This document shows positions 50,890-60,158 of a DNA stretch of 60,158 nucleotides, piece after piece. Position 1 is the stretch's first letter. Each line of letters starts with the position of its first letter. Both the position numbers and the translations under genes were made by a program. The notes under the pieces were generated by a model. The model did no database searches. It saw only the letters and a program-made list of their open reading frames with translations, and was not told the DNA's origin. Source of the stretch: Gammaproteobacteria bacterium (lineage in GTDB: Bacteria > Pseudomonadota > Gammaproteobacteria > Tenderiales > Tenderiaceae). The stretch is taken from positions 1 to 60,158 of the forward strand of contig JAKFXL010000021.1 in assembly GCA_021731365.1 (NCBI GenBank). Reading direction: 5' to 3'.

Positions 50890-52344
50890 TTAAGATTCGC
50901 TGGATGTAGGCTCATGCATATCACCAACGCGTACAATCTTCATCGCATTGGTACCGCCCATCACACCCACCAGATCACCCTTAGTAATAATCACCAGATC
51001 ACCATCACGCACTGCACCGCGGCGCTTCAACTCATCCACCGACTCCATGTTCACCACTGCGTGGTCAGTGCTTGTCACGGCAAAGCTGACCGGGCAGACA
51101 CCACGGTAGAGTGTCACCTTACGGCGAGTCTCTACGTGCGGGGTCATGGCGTAAATAGGAATCCCTGAGCTGATACGGGACATCCAGAGCGGCGTAGCAC
51201 CGGACTCGGTCAAGCAGGCAATCGCCTTCACACCCAGGTGGTTTGCGGTATACATCGCCGACATGGCAATCGCCTCATCGATACGGGTAAACTGGCTATG
51301 GATACGATGATCAGAGGTCATCGCCATCTCCTGTTTCTCAGCGCTGATGCAGATACGCCCCATCGCCGCAACCGCCTTGGCTGGGTATTTACCCGCCGCA
51401 GTCTCCGCAGACAACATCACCGCATCCGTACCATCCAGCACCGCGTTAGCCACATCAAACACTTCAGCGCGGGTTGGAATCGGATTTTCAATCATGCTCT
51501 CCATCATCTGGGTAGCAGTGATCACCACACGGTTCATGGCACGGGCCAGTTTGATAATGCGCTTTTGCACCGCAGGCAGCTCAGCATCACCTATTTCAAC
51601 ACCCAGATCACCACGGGCAATCATCACGGCATCAGAAGCGGCAATAATCTCTTCCAGATTTTCAATCGCCTCAGCACGTTCGATCTTGGCTACAATACCA
51701 CCATGACCACCCGCTGCACGCAGCAGCTCACGCGCCTCGTTTACATCCGCGGCAGTACGTGGGAAAGAGATAGCAACATAATCAGCGCGCATCTGCGCCG
51801 CTGTCACAATGTCCTCTTTATCCTTCTCCGTCAGGGCCGCGGCAGAGAGCCCGCCACCCATACGGTTGATACCTTTATTATTTGAAAGAATCCCGGCAAC
51901 CTGAACCTTGCAGATAATCTCTGCGCCTTTAACCTCTTCAACCCACAACACAATACGACCATCATCCAGCAGCAACGTATCGCCACGGTTGACATCATTC
52001 GGCAGCTGTTTATAAGTAAGGCCCACCCGCTCTTTATCACCGTCGGTGATAGACATGGCCGCATCCAGGATAAATCGGTCACCCTCGACGAGCAGCACCT
52101 TACCCTCTTTGAAACGGGCGGTACGAATCTTGGGCCCTTGCAGATCGGCCAATACGCCAACCTGTCGGCCATGGGCACGGGCGCGATCACGGACCAATTC
52201 GGCACGGTTTATATGGTCTTCTGCTGATCCATGAGAAAAGTTGGCGCGCACTACATCCACGCCCGCCTGAATCAGATCATCCAGCACCTTGGGGTCATCG
52301 GTTGCCGGCCCGAGGGTGGCAACAATCTTTGTGCGTCTAAACAT
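50890..52344 (-). CDS. pyk: Pyruvate kinase
   Basis: 484 residues. [16 protein letters not shown] at the start, [10 protein letters not shown], the substrate-loop [38 protein letters not shown] and a C-terminal allosteric domain ([16 protein letters not shown]). Fourth in the operon, an arrangement known from Allochromatium-type autotrophs. Confidence 0.96.
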   Translation of the reverse strand: MFRRTKIVATLGPATDDPKVLDDLIQAGVDVVRANFSHGSAEDHINRAELVRDRARAHGRQVGVLADLQGPKIRTARFKEGKVLLVEGDRFILDAAMSITDGDKERVGLTYKQLPNDVNRGDTLLLDDGRIVLWVEEVKGAEIICKVQVAGILSNNKGINRMGGGLSAAALTEKDKEDIVTAAQMRADYVAISFPRTAADVNEARELLRAAGGHGGIVAKIERAEAIENLEEIIAASDAVMIARGDLGVEIGDAELPAVQKRIIKLARAMNRVVITATQMMESMIENPIPTRAEVFDVANAVLDGTDAVMLSAETAAGKYPAKAVAAMGRICISAEKQEMAMTSDHRIHSQFTRIDEAIAMSAMYTANHLGVKAIACLTESGATPLWMSRISSGIPIYAMTPHVETRRKVTLYRGVCPVSFAVTSTDHAVVNMESVDELKRRGAVRDGDLVIITKGDLVGVMGGTNAMKIVRVGDMHEPTSSES

Positions 52345-52433
52345 ATATTTGGCTTAATACCTGAGTAATTGTTGTCTTTATCAAATGGGAGCGACCGACA
52401 CATCGGTGCCGGACGACGCTACCACGCTTTAAT

Positions 52434-53609
52434 CTACTTGGCACGCTCTTCTAGAATTGCAACCGCTGGCAAAACCTTGCCCTCCAAAAACTCCAGGAAG
52501 GCACCACCACCGGTAGAGATGTAGGAGACCTTATCAGCAATGCCATATTTATCTACTGCCGCCAATGTATCACCACCACCGGCAATGGAAAAGGCCGCGC
52601 TATCGGCAATGGCCAGTGCCAGGGTCTTGGTTCCCTCACCAAACTGATCAAATTCAAAAACACCGACGGGGCCATTCCAGACAATCGTACCGGCGCTCTT
52701 CAGCTTATCAGCCAGCATCTTGGCGGTTTTTGGACCAATATCAAAGATCATGTCATCATCTTCCACATCTTTGACATCTTTGACAGTCGCCACCGCGGTC
52801 GGGGAAAACTCTTTACCACACACCACATCAATCGGGATGGGCACTTCAGCGCCACGGGCAGCCATCTTATCCATAATCTTGCGGGCCTCGGCCACCAGAT
52901 CAGCCTCCGCCAGTGACTTGCCTATCTTCAAACCCGCTGCAAGCATGAACGTATTGGCAATACCGCCACCCACAATCATGTTGTCCACTTTATCTGCCAT
53001 GGAATCAAGAATTGTCAGTTTAGTCGAGACCTTAGAACCAGCAACAATCGCCGCCAGTGGCGGAGCTGGGGCCTTCAAGGCCTTGCCCAGCGCATCCAGC
53101 TCACCCGCCAGCAGCGGACCAGCGCAAGCGATCTTGGCAAACTTGGCCACACCGTGGGTAGAACCTTCCGCACGATGTGCGGTACCAAAGGCATCCATCA
53201 CAAATACATCACACAACGCAGCATATTTATGGGCTAGCTCATCACTGTTTTTCTTCTCGCCCTTGTTAAAACGGACGTTTTCAAACAGGACAACTTCGCC
53301 AGCAGCAACCTCAACCCCATCCAGATAGTTTTCAATCAGGCGTACAGGGCTGCCCAGCAGCTTCCCCAGATGTGCCGCCACGGGCTTCATTGAATTCTCT
53401 TCGCTGTAAACACCCTCTTCCGGGCGCCCCAGGTGAGACATCACCATCACTTTGGCCCCTGCCTTCACGGCCCGCTCAATGGTCGGCAGCGTGGCACGAA
53501 TACGTGCGTCACTGGTGACCTGGCCATCTTTTACAGGCACGTTCAGATCCGCACGGATCAAGACACGTTTGCCAGCCAGGTCAAGGTCTATCATCTTGAT
53601 TACAGACAT
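52434..53609 (-). CDS. pgk: Phosphoglycerate kinase
   Basis: 391 residues from ATG 53609 ([29 protein letters not shown], read as two parts); the frame is open further upstream but runs through a palindrome and is not coding. Hinge and nucleotide motifs [22 protein letters not shown] and [13 protein letters not shown] present. Third gene of the operon, after a strong hairpin. Confidence 0.96.
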   Translation of the reverse strand: MSVIKMIDLDLAGKRVLIRADLNVPVKDGQVTSDARIRATLPTIERAVKAGAKVMVMSHLGRPEEGVYSEENSMKPVAAHLGKLLGSPVRLIENYLDGVEVAAGEVVLFENVRFNKGEKKNSDELAHKYAALCDVFVMDAFGTAHRAEGSTHGVAKFAKIACAGPLLAGELDALGKALKAPAPPLAAIVAGSKVSTKLTILDSMADKVDNMIVGGGIANTFMLAAGLKIGKSLAEADLVAEARKIMDKMAARGAEVPIPIDVVCGKEFSPTAVATVKDVKDVEDDDMIFDIGPKTAKMLADKLKSAGTIVWNGPVGVFEFDQFGEGTKTLALAIADSAAFSIAGGGDTLAAVDKYGIADKVSYISTGGGAFLEFLEGKVLPAVAILEERAK

Positions 53610-53683
53610 GGGTACAACTCCTGATGTTTTCGAAAAAAATTTGGCGAAAGCGGTCTCTCGGCAAATCACTCTCTGTTTTATGA

Positions 53684-53715
53684 GTTGGGCATGGGGGTTA
53701 ACCCCCATGCCCAAC
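53684..53715. repeat. Perfect 32-bp palindrome between gap and pgk
   Basis: Every base of GTTGGGCATGGGGGTT pairs with its complement through 53715, centre GTTAAC. It lies 27 bases after the gap stop. A transcript of the operon would form a very stable hairpin here with no T run, so mRNA processing or 3'-end protection of gap is more likely than full termination. Confidence 0.85.
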
Positions 53716-53741
53716 GGCCAACCCTAACTCACCCACAAATG

Positions 53742-54806
<1,065 letters not shown>

Positions 54807-56795
54807 TTATTTACCCAGAACCTTGTTGGCGGTTGCAACAACGTTCTCTACGGTGAAGCCAAACTCTTTAAACAGCTCACCTGCGGGCGCGGACTCACCG
54901 AAGCTCTTCATGGCCACGATGCCGCCGTCCAGACCAACATATTTATACCAGGATTCAGCCACACCCGCTTCAACGGCAACACGCTTAACGCCGGGGATCA
55001 GGACAGAGTCTTTGTACGCCTGATCCTGAGTATCATATGCACAAGTAGAAGGCATGGAGACAACGCGAACCTTCACGTCCATCGCTGCTGCCGCACTTAC
55101 CGCCAAACCAACTTCAGAGCCGGATGCGATAAAGATAATATCTGGTGTGCCTGCACAATCTTTCAGGACATAACCACCCTTCTCAATATTTTTGACCTGT
55201 TCAGGAGTACGCTCCATGGGTGTCAGGTTTTGACGTGAGAAGACCAAGGCAGTGGGTGCATTGCTACGCAACATTGCCAATTTCCAGGAGACCGCAGACT
55301 CAACGGCGTCACAACCACGCCATGTCTGGAAGTTTGGAATCACACGCATGGTTGCCATCTGCTCAACGGGCTGATGGGTAGGACCATCTTCCCCCAGACC
55401 GATAGAGTCATGGGTGTAGACATAGATAGTGCCAATCTTCATCAGCGCAGACATACGCAGTGCGTTACGCATGAACTCCATAAACATAAAGAAGGTTGCG
55501 CCATATATCTTAAAACCACCATGCAGAACCATACCGTTCATCATGTGGGCCATACCAAACTCACGTACCCCCCAGGAGAGGTAGTTACCGTTGGCATTTT
55601 CTCTGTTCACTTTCACGGTACCGGACCAGTTGGTCAGGTTGGAACCTGTCAGGTCAGCAGAACCACCGAACATCTCTGGCAGCAGCGGGCCCATTGCTTC
55701 AATAGCGTTTTGAGACGCTTTACGTGAAGCAATGTTGGGCATATCGACTTGAGTCTTGGCGATGAACTTATCCATTTCAACGACAAAGTTGGCTGGCAGC
55801 TCGCCTGCCATACGACGCAGAAACTCAGCAGCTTCCGCAGGGAAGGCGGCGCGATAGGCCTCAAACTTCTTGTTCCAGGCCGCTTCATCGGCAGCGCCCT
55901 GCTCTTTGTGATCCCAGCCAGCAGCGATATCGGCAGGGATTTCAAAGGGGGCGGCAGTCCAGCCAAGCACATCACGGGTAGCCGCAATTTCGGCATCGCC
56001 CAGTGGTGCACCGTGGCAGTCGTGACTGCCCGCCAGATTTGGCGAACCAAAACCGATAGTAGTACGGGCACAGATCAGAGAGGGCTTGTCAGTAACAGAC
56101 TTCGCCTCTGCGATAGCCGCATTGAGCGCATCAGCATCGTGGCCGTCAACATCAGGAATTACGTGCCAGTCATAGGATTTGAAGCGGGCAGGCACACCCT
56201 TCTCCATCCAGTCACCGATGTGACCATCAATAGAGATATCGTTATCGTCCCAGAAGGCGATCAGCTTGCCCAGACCCAAAGTACCGGCCATGGCGCAGGA
56301 CTCATGGGAGAGACCTTCCATCAAACAGCCGTCACCCATGAATACATAGGTGTGGTGATCAACGATCTCGTGGCCAGGCTTATTGAATTGTGCCGCCAAG
56401 GTACGCTCGGCGATCGCCATACCCACTGCATTGGTAATACCTTGTCCCAAAGGACCGGTCGTTGTCTCAATACCGGCCGCATAACCGTATTCAGGATGAC
56501 CCGCGGTTTTGGAGTGCAGCTGACGGAAGTTTTTAATGTCGTCTATAGTCAGACCAAAACCCGTCAGGTGCAGTAACGAGTAAAGCAGCATTGAGCCGTG
56601 GCCATTTGAAAGCACAAAGCGGTCACGATCAACCCACTTGGCATTGGTTGGGTTGTACTTCATGTGGCTATTCCACAAAACTTCAGCAATATCGGCCATA
56701 CCCATGGGCGCACCCGGGTGGCCCGATTTTGCTTTTTGTACCGCATCCATGCTCAAAGCGCGGATTGCATTCGCTAGATCTCTGCGAGAGGGCAT
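54807..56795 (-). CDS. tkt: Transketolase
   Basis: 662 residues from ATG 56795 ([20 protein letters not shown]), chosen because GAGGAGAG stands at the right distance and it matches the family length. ThDP motif [38 protein letters not shown] and [11 protein letters not shown] visible as separate segments. First gene of the carbon operon; head of the regeneration phase of the Calvin cycle and of the pentose phosphate pathway. Confidence 0.95.
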   Translation of the reverse strand: MPSRRDLANAIRALSMDAVQKAKSGHPGAPMGMADIAEVLWNSHMKYNPTNAKWVDRDRFVLSNGHGSMLLYSLLHLTGFGLTIDDIKNFRQLHSKTAGHPEYGYAAGIETTTGPLGQGITNAVGMAIAERTLAAQFNKPGHEIVDHHTYVFMGDGCLMEGLSHESCAMAGTLGLGKLIAFWDDNDISIDGHIGDWMEKGVPARFKSYDWHVIPDVDGHDADALNAAIAEAKSVTDKPSLICARTTIGFGSPNLAGSHDCHGAPLGDAEIAATRDVLGWTAAPFEIPADIAAGWDHKEQGAADEAAWNKKFEAYRAAFPAEAAEFLRRMAGELPANFVVEMDKFIAKTQVDMPNIASRKASQNAIEAMGPLLPEMFGGSADLTGSNLTNWSGTVKVNRENANGNYLSWGVREFGMAHMMNGMVLHGGFKIYGATFFMFMEFMRNALRMSALMKIGTIYVYTHDSIGLGEDGPTHQPVEQMATMRVIPNFQTWRGCDAVESAVSWKLAMLRSNAPTALVFSRQNLTPMERTPEQVKNIEKGGYVLKDCAGTPDIIFIASGSEVGLAVSAAAAMDVKVRVVSMPSTCAYDTQDQAYKDSVLIPGVKRVAVEAGVAESWYKYVGLDGGIVAMKSFGESAPAGELFKEFGFTVENVVATANKVLGK

Positions 56796-57105
56796 AAAAC
56801 TCTCCTCAAACTCTTGGTGGATTAATAGGTTAAAAAACAAAAGATTACATAAAAAACCAGGGCGTCACCGCCAATCAGGGCGGACGCGAAAGCGGGCAAT
56901 GTTATCACATTTTGCCACTATTCAACATCATCGAACCACCCCCCCCCTCGATCACTAGCAGTTTTATACTGTGTCGCACAAATCTCTCGCTCCCCAGTGG
57001 ATATGACAGAATCGTTTTACCAAAACAGCCAATAGCTATACTATATGCAGTCTATAATTTCCGGATAAAAATCAACTTACTGCTATTCATGGGGTACATC
57101 ACATA
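56796..57105. promoter_or_regulatory. Divergent tkt/metK control region
   Basis: 310 bases without a gene. The tkt side has a terminator-like leader hairpin at 56851-56887. The metK side has two AT-rich -10-like boxes, TATACT (57037-57042) and TATAAT (57053-57058), with no good -35 box. A C9 run lies at about 56939-56947. No riboswitch fold was recognised on the metK side. Confidence 0.45.
56851..56887 (-). terminator. Terminator-like hairpin in the tkt leader
   Basis: On the minus strand a GCGTC/GACGC stem with inner CGCC/GGCG pairs and a 2-base bulge (56862-56887) is followed by CCTGG and then TTTTTT. It sits about 55 bases before the tkt start. An attenuator is possible; the five-base gap between stem and T run weakens the case. 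Confidence 0.4.
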
Positions 57106-58266
57106 ATGTCAAACCGTCACCTTTTCACCTCTGAGTCGGTCTCCGAAGGACATCCGGACAAAGTTGCCGACCAGATCTCTGATGCCATTCTGGACGCCAT
57201 TCTGGAGCAGGATAAAACGGCCCGTGTCGCCTGTGAGACACTGGTCAAGACCGGCATGGTGATTGTTGCCGGAGAGGTGACTACCTCCGCCTGGGTCGAC
57301 ATTGAGGCGCTGGTGCGCGATACCGTCAAAGAGATCGGCTACAACAGCTCCGATATGGGCTTTGACTGGGAGTCCTGTGCCGTGCTCAACGCCATCGGCA
57401 AACAGTCCCCCGATATCGCCATGGGGGTTGATGAGAGTGCCGACCACGAACAGGGTGCTGGCGACCAGGGGCTGATGTTTGGTTACGCCACTAACGAAAC
57501 CGACGTACTGATGCCCGCTCCAATCACCTACGCCCACCGGCTGGTGCAGCGCCAGGCCGAAGTACGCAAGAACGGCACCCTGTCGTGGCTGCGTCCCGAT
57601 GCCAAGAGTCAGGTGACTTTTGTGTATGAAGATGGCAAACCTGTCGCCATTGATGCCGTGGTGCTCTCCACCCAGCACAGCCCTGATATCTCACAGAAGG
57701 CGCTGCAAGAGGCGGTGATGGACGAGATCATCAAACACGTGCTGCCCGCCGAGCTGCTCTCCAGCAAGACCCGCTACTTTATCAATCCGACCGGCCGCTT
57801 TGTAATCGGTGGCCCGGTAGGTGACTGTGGCCTAACCGGCCGCAAGATCATTGTGGATACCTACGGCGGCATGGCGCGTCACGGTGGCGGCGCCTTCTCC
57901 GGCAAGGATCCCTCAAAGGTTGACCGCTCTGCCGCTTATGCGGGCCGTTATGTCGCCAAGAACATTGTTGCCGCTGGTCTGGCTGATCGCTGCGAAATCC
58001 AGGTTTCTTACGCCATCGGTGTAGCCGAACCAACTTCTATTTCTGTTGAGACCTTTGGCACCGGCAAGATCGATGACGCCCGCATCACCGAATTGGTGCG
58101 CGAACATTTCGATCTGCGCCCCAAAGGTCTGGTCACCATGCTTGACCTGCTGCGTCCAATCTATAAGGCAACGGCGGCGTATGGCCACTTTGGCCGTGAA
58201 GAGCCACAGTTCACCTGGGAGAAGACCGACAAGGCTGACGCCCTGCGTGCCGCCGCCGGCATTTAA
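57106..58266 (+). CDS. metK: S-adenosylmethionine synthetase
   Basis: 386 residues. [35 protein letters not shown] loop [16 protein letters not shown] and [19 protein letters not shown] are all present. Makes SAM from methionine and ATP. Upstream of the SAH riboswitch and ahcY, together forming the methyl cycle. Confidence 0.97.
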   Translation: MSNRHLFTSESVSEGHPDKVADQISDAILDAILEQDKTARVACETLVKTGMVIVAGEVTTSAWVDIEALVRDTVKEIGYNSSDMGFDWESCAVLNAIGKQSPDIAMGVDESADHEQGAGDQGLMFGYATNETDVLMPAPITYAHRLVQRQAEVRKNGTLSWLRPDAKSQVTFVYEDGKPVAIDAVVLSTQHSPDISQKALQEAVMDEIIKHVLPAELLSSKTRYFINPTGRFVIGGPVGDCGLTGRKIIVDTYGGMARHGGGAFSGKDPSKVDRSAAYAGRYVAKNIVAAGLADRCEIQVSYAIGVAEPTSISVETFGTGKIDDARITELVREHFDLRPKGLVTMLDLLRPIYKATAAYGHFGREEPQFTWEKTDKADALRAAAGI

Positions 58267-58321
58267 CAACTTGCGTTACGCTATTTACTAAATTCAAAGC
58301 CCTGCAGATGGGGCACTCCCC

Positions 58322-58408
58322 GCACTTCGAGGGGCGCTGCGACAGAGCCAGAACAGAGGCGCTGCCAGGCTCGAAGTACGGGTCATCTGATGATCAACGG
58401 CGCTCAAT
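58322..58408 (+). promoter_or_regulatory. SAH riboswitch upstream of ahcY
   Basis: The leader contains the conserved SAH-element segments in order: ACTTCGAGGGGCGCTGCGAC, then GCGCTGCCAGGCTCGAAGT closing the first stem, then GATCAACGGCGCTCA, whose GGCGCTC-type sequence forms the pseudoknot. It ends 31 bases before the ahcY start. Binding of S-adenosylhomocysteine would turn ahcY on. It follows metK by 55 bases and does not precede metK. Confidence 0.9.
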
Positions 58409-58438
58409 ACTCTACTGTTACTATTTGGAGGATTGACA

Positions 58439-59857
58439 ATGAACGCTGTTACTGACGGATTTACCGACTATAAGGTTGCCGACATCTCCCTCGCCTCATG
58501 GGGCCGCAAGGAGATGAATATTGCCGAAACTGAAATGCCAGGCCTGATGGCGCTGCGCGAAAAGTACGGCAAGGAGAAACCCCTCAAGGGCGCTCGTATC
58601 ATGGGCAGCCTGCACATGACCATCCAGACCGCGGTACTGATCGAAACCCTGACCGCACTGGGCGCCGAAGTCCGCTGGGTCTCCTGCAACATCTTCTCCA
58701 CCCAGGACCACGCTGCTGCTGCCATCGCCGCTGCCGGCATTCCGGTTTTTGCCTGGAAGGGTGAAACCCTGGAAGAGTACTGGTGGTGTACTGAACAAGC
58801 CTTCAAATGGCCTAACAACCAGACCGCCAACATGATTCTGGACGATGGCGGCGACGCCACCCTGCTGGTTCATAAGGGTGTTGAGTTTGAAAAAACCGGC
58901 GTGGTGCCCGGCCCAGAAACCACTGATAACGAAGAGTTCAAGTGCATCCTCGGCGTTTTGGCGCGGGTGATGAAAGAGGATTCACAGTTCTGGACCAAAC
59001 AGGCAGCCAACATCCAGGGCGTGACCGAAGAGACCACCACCGGTGTTCACCGTCTCTACGAAATGGTTAAAGCGGGTGAACTGCTCTTCCCTGCCATGAA
59101 CGTTAACGACTCTGTCACCAAATCCAAATTCGACAATCTCTACGGCTGCCGTGAATCACTGGTGGATGGCATCAAACGCGCCACAGATGTGATGATTGCT
59201 GGCAAGGTTGCCATCGTTTGTGGTTACGGCGACGTTGGCAAAGGCTCCGCCCAATCACTGAAAGGGCTGGGCGCCACCGTCATGATTACCGAGATCGATC
59301 CTATCTGCGCCCTGCAGGCAGCGATGGAAGGTTTCCGGGTTGTGACCATGGATGACGTTGCTGCGCTCGGCGACATTTTTGTCACCACCACCGGCAACAA
59401 AGACATCATCACCCATGACCACATGGTACAGATGAAAAACCAGGCGATCGTCTGCAACATCGGCCACTTTGATAACGAGATCGACATCGTCGGTATGCGT
59501 AAATATGAGTGGGAAAACATCAAACCGCAGGTTGACCACATCATCCTGCCAAGCGGCAACCGCATCATCATGCTGGCCGAAGGGCGTCTGGTGAATCTGG
59601 GTTGTGGCACAGGCCATCCAAGCTTTGTCATGTCCAACTCGTTCAGCAATCAGGTGTTGGCGCAGATCGAGTTTTTTGTCAGACCGGAGCAGTACGAAAA
59701 CAACGTCTACATCCTGCCAAAACATCTGGATGAAGAGGTGGCCCGTCTGCACCTGGAGAAGATTGGCGTCAAGCTGACCAAACTCACCAAGTCACAGGCT
59801 GACTACATCGGTGTTCCTGTGGAAGGTCCATACAAGGCCAACCACTACCGCTACTAG
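58439..59857 (+). CDS. ahcY: S-adenosylhomocysteine hydrolase
   Basis: 472 residues from ATG 58439 (RBS GGAGG; a TTG two codons earlier is not needed). Converts SAH to homocysteine and adenosine, relieving product inhibition of methyltransferases. NAD motif [18 protein letters not shown], catalytic-region [19 protein letters not shown] and the C-terminal [15 protein letters not shown] and [12 protein letters not shown]. Under direct SAH control by the riboswitch. Confidence 0.97.
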   Translation: MNAVTDGFTDYKVADISLASWGRKEMNIAETEMPGLMALREKYGKEKPLKGARIMGSLHMTIQTAVLIETLTALGAEVRWVSCNIFSTQDHAAAAIAAAGIPVFAWKGETLEEYWWCTEQAFKWPNNQTANMILDDGGDATLLVHKGVEFEKTGVVPGPETTDNEEFKCILGVLARVMKEDSQFWTKQAANIQGVTEETTTGVHRLYEMVKAGELLFPAMNVNDSVTKSKFDNLYGCRESLVDGIKRATDVMIAGKVAIVCGYGDVGKGSAQSLKGLGATVMITEIDPICALQAAMEGFRVVTMDDVAALGDIFVTTTGNKDIITHDHMVQMKNQAIVCNIGHFDNEIDIVGMRKYEWENIKPQVDHIILPSGNRIIMLAEGRLVNLGCGTGHPSFVMSNSFSNQVLAQIEFFVRPEQYENNVYILPKHLDEEVARLHLEKIGVKLTKLTKSQADYIGVPVEGPYKANHYRY

Positions 59858-59875
59858 TTAGCACAAACCAATCAA

Positions 59876-60036
59876 TGTAGGGTGGGTTAGGCGCGCTGTT
59901 TGCGCCGTAACCCACCAAGCCGTGCCGACAGGCACACATTGAAAAAAAGTTTTGTGTTGCTGCGCGAGGACCTGCCCCGCGAAGCGCATTGGGTACGCTC
60001 GGTGGGTTACAGCAAAAAACGCTTAACCCACCCTTG
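59876..60036. repeat. MITE-like inverted-repeat element
   Basis: About 160 bases bounded by imperfect terminal inverted repeats: GTAGGGTGGGTTAGGCG on the left, and on the right the reverse complement TACAAGGGTGGGTTAAGCG. Inside are further inverted copies: GGTGGGTTA...TAACCCACC at 59881-59916 and GGTGGGTTA...TAACCCACC at 60001-60032, plus a small GTGCC/GGCAC hairpin at 59922-59935. No transposase. Such GGTGGGTTA repeats are dispersed in many gammaproteobacterial genomes. The remaining ~120 bases to the window end carry no gene I can support. Confidence 0.7.
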
Positions 60037-60158
60037 TATCTCTCCAGATATGCTGATTAGCTATCAGCGTATCACGAGGAATGGTGATCTTGGACCCACC
60101 CTTAGGCATAAAGCCTGATACGTAGATCAAGACCCATTCCTCATTTTCTCAAACATAC

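Noticed and set aside
55749-56576. 275-codon plus-strand frame inside tkt
   Set aside because: Antisense to transketolase motifs; composition explained by the real gene.
60023-60158. Short minus-strand frame (about 40 codons) at the window end, stopping inside the repeat
   Set aside because: In-frame stop just upstream, no ribosome binding site and no recognisable motif; it may be a gene remnant but cannot be supported.

Overview
The window reads as chromosomal DNA of a free-living or symbiotic chemolithoautotrophic gammaproteobacterium, probably a sulfur oxidiser related to Chromatiales/Sedimenticola-type lineages. This is an inference. It rests on a tkt-gap-pgk-pyk-fba operon of Calvin-cycle type next to metK-ahcY, an rsmD-coaD-Alvin-type ferredoxin block, a DsrE-like periplasmic protein, and the XrtA/PEP-CTERM regulators PrsK/PrsR/PrsT. 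Gene order in ftsY-ftsE-ftsX-rpoH is standard for gammaproteobacteria. No rRNA, tRNA, CRISPR array, prophage or transposase was found.

Layout. 1-5.3 kb: an XRE-type regulator, a YebB-family papain-fold protein, a secreted HAF/DUF11 protein and a GGDEF diguanylate cyclase. 5.3-8.6 kb: cobalamin genes btuF and cobQ (divergent), then a frameshifted DsrE-like gene. 8.6-12.5 kb: a TPR/YaiO-like outer-membrane barrel and a cellulose-synthase-like GT2 glycosyltransferase cut by one in-frame amber codon, probably a polysaccharide synthesis/export pair. 12.7-14.0 kb: an orphan small ORF and an EamA transporter. 14.0-20.9 kb: a complete type I Wadjet anti-plasmid operon (jetABCD, minus strand).

21.0-24.8 kb: ftsY-ftsE-ftsX-rpoH, with a near-perfect CIRCE (HrcA operator) in front of rpoH, so the heat-shock sigma factor may itself answer to a repressor. 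24.9-30.8 kb: an M16 peptidase pair (one active, one lacking the zinc motif), rsmD, coaD, ferredoxin and gamma-glutamyltransferase. 30.9-34.7 kb: a poorly described respiratory-looking region. It holds a 36-residue membrane peptide, a four-helix protein resembling part of a haem-copper oxidase subunit I with an unknown Cys-rich partner, and convergent to these a CcoG-like ferredoxin, a membrane protein, a monohaem cytochrome c lipoprotein and a FixH/YtkA-like lipoprotein.

34.8-49.7 kb: exopolysaccharide/PEP-CTERM accessory block. It has two tandem PrsT-type TPR proteins, the sigma-54 activator PrsR, the kinase PrsK, a TIGR03013-type sugar transferase and a cNMP-binding protein on the minus strand. 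Divergently it has three sugar-nucleotide genes (UDP-glucose dehydrogenase, a TviB-like dehydrogenase, a UDP-uronate epimerase). No exosortase and no PEP-CTERM substrate is in the window. 49.8-56.8 kb: carbon metabolism operon tkt-gap-pgk-pyk-fba with strong hairpins between tkt/gap and gap/pgk. 57.1-59.9 kb: metK, then ahcY under a clear SAH riboswitch. The window ends in a MITE-like inverted-repeat element.

The best candidates for something new are the mini oxidase-like region (30.9-34.7 kb), the CIRCE-rpoH arrangement, the PrsT tandem without a local exosortase, and the two interrupted genes (DsrE-like frameshift; GT2 amber).
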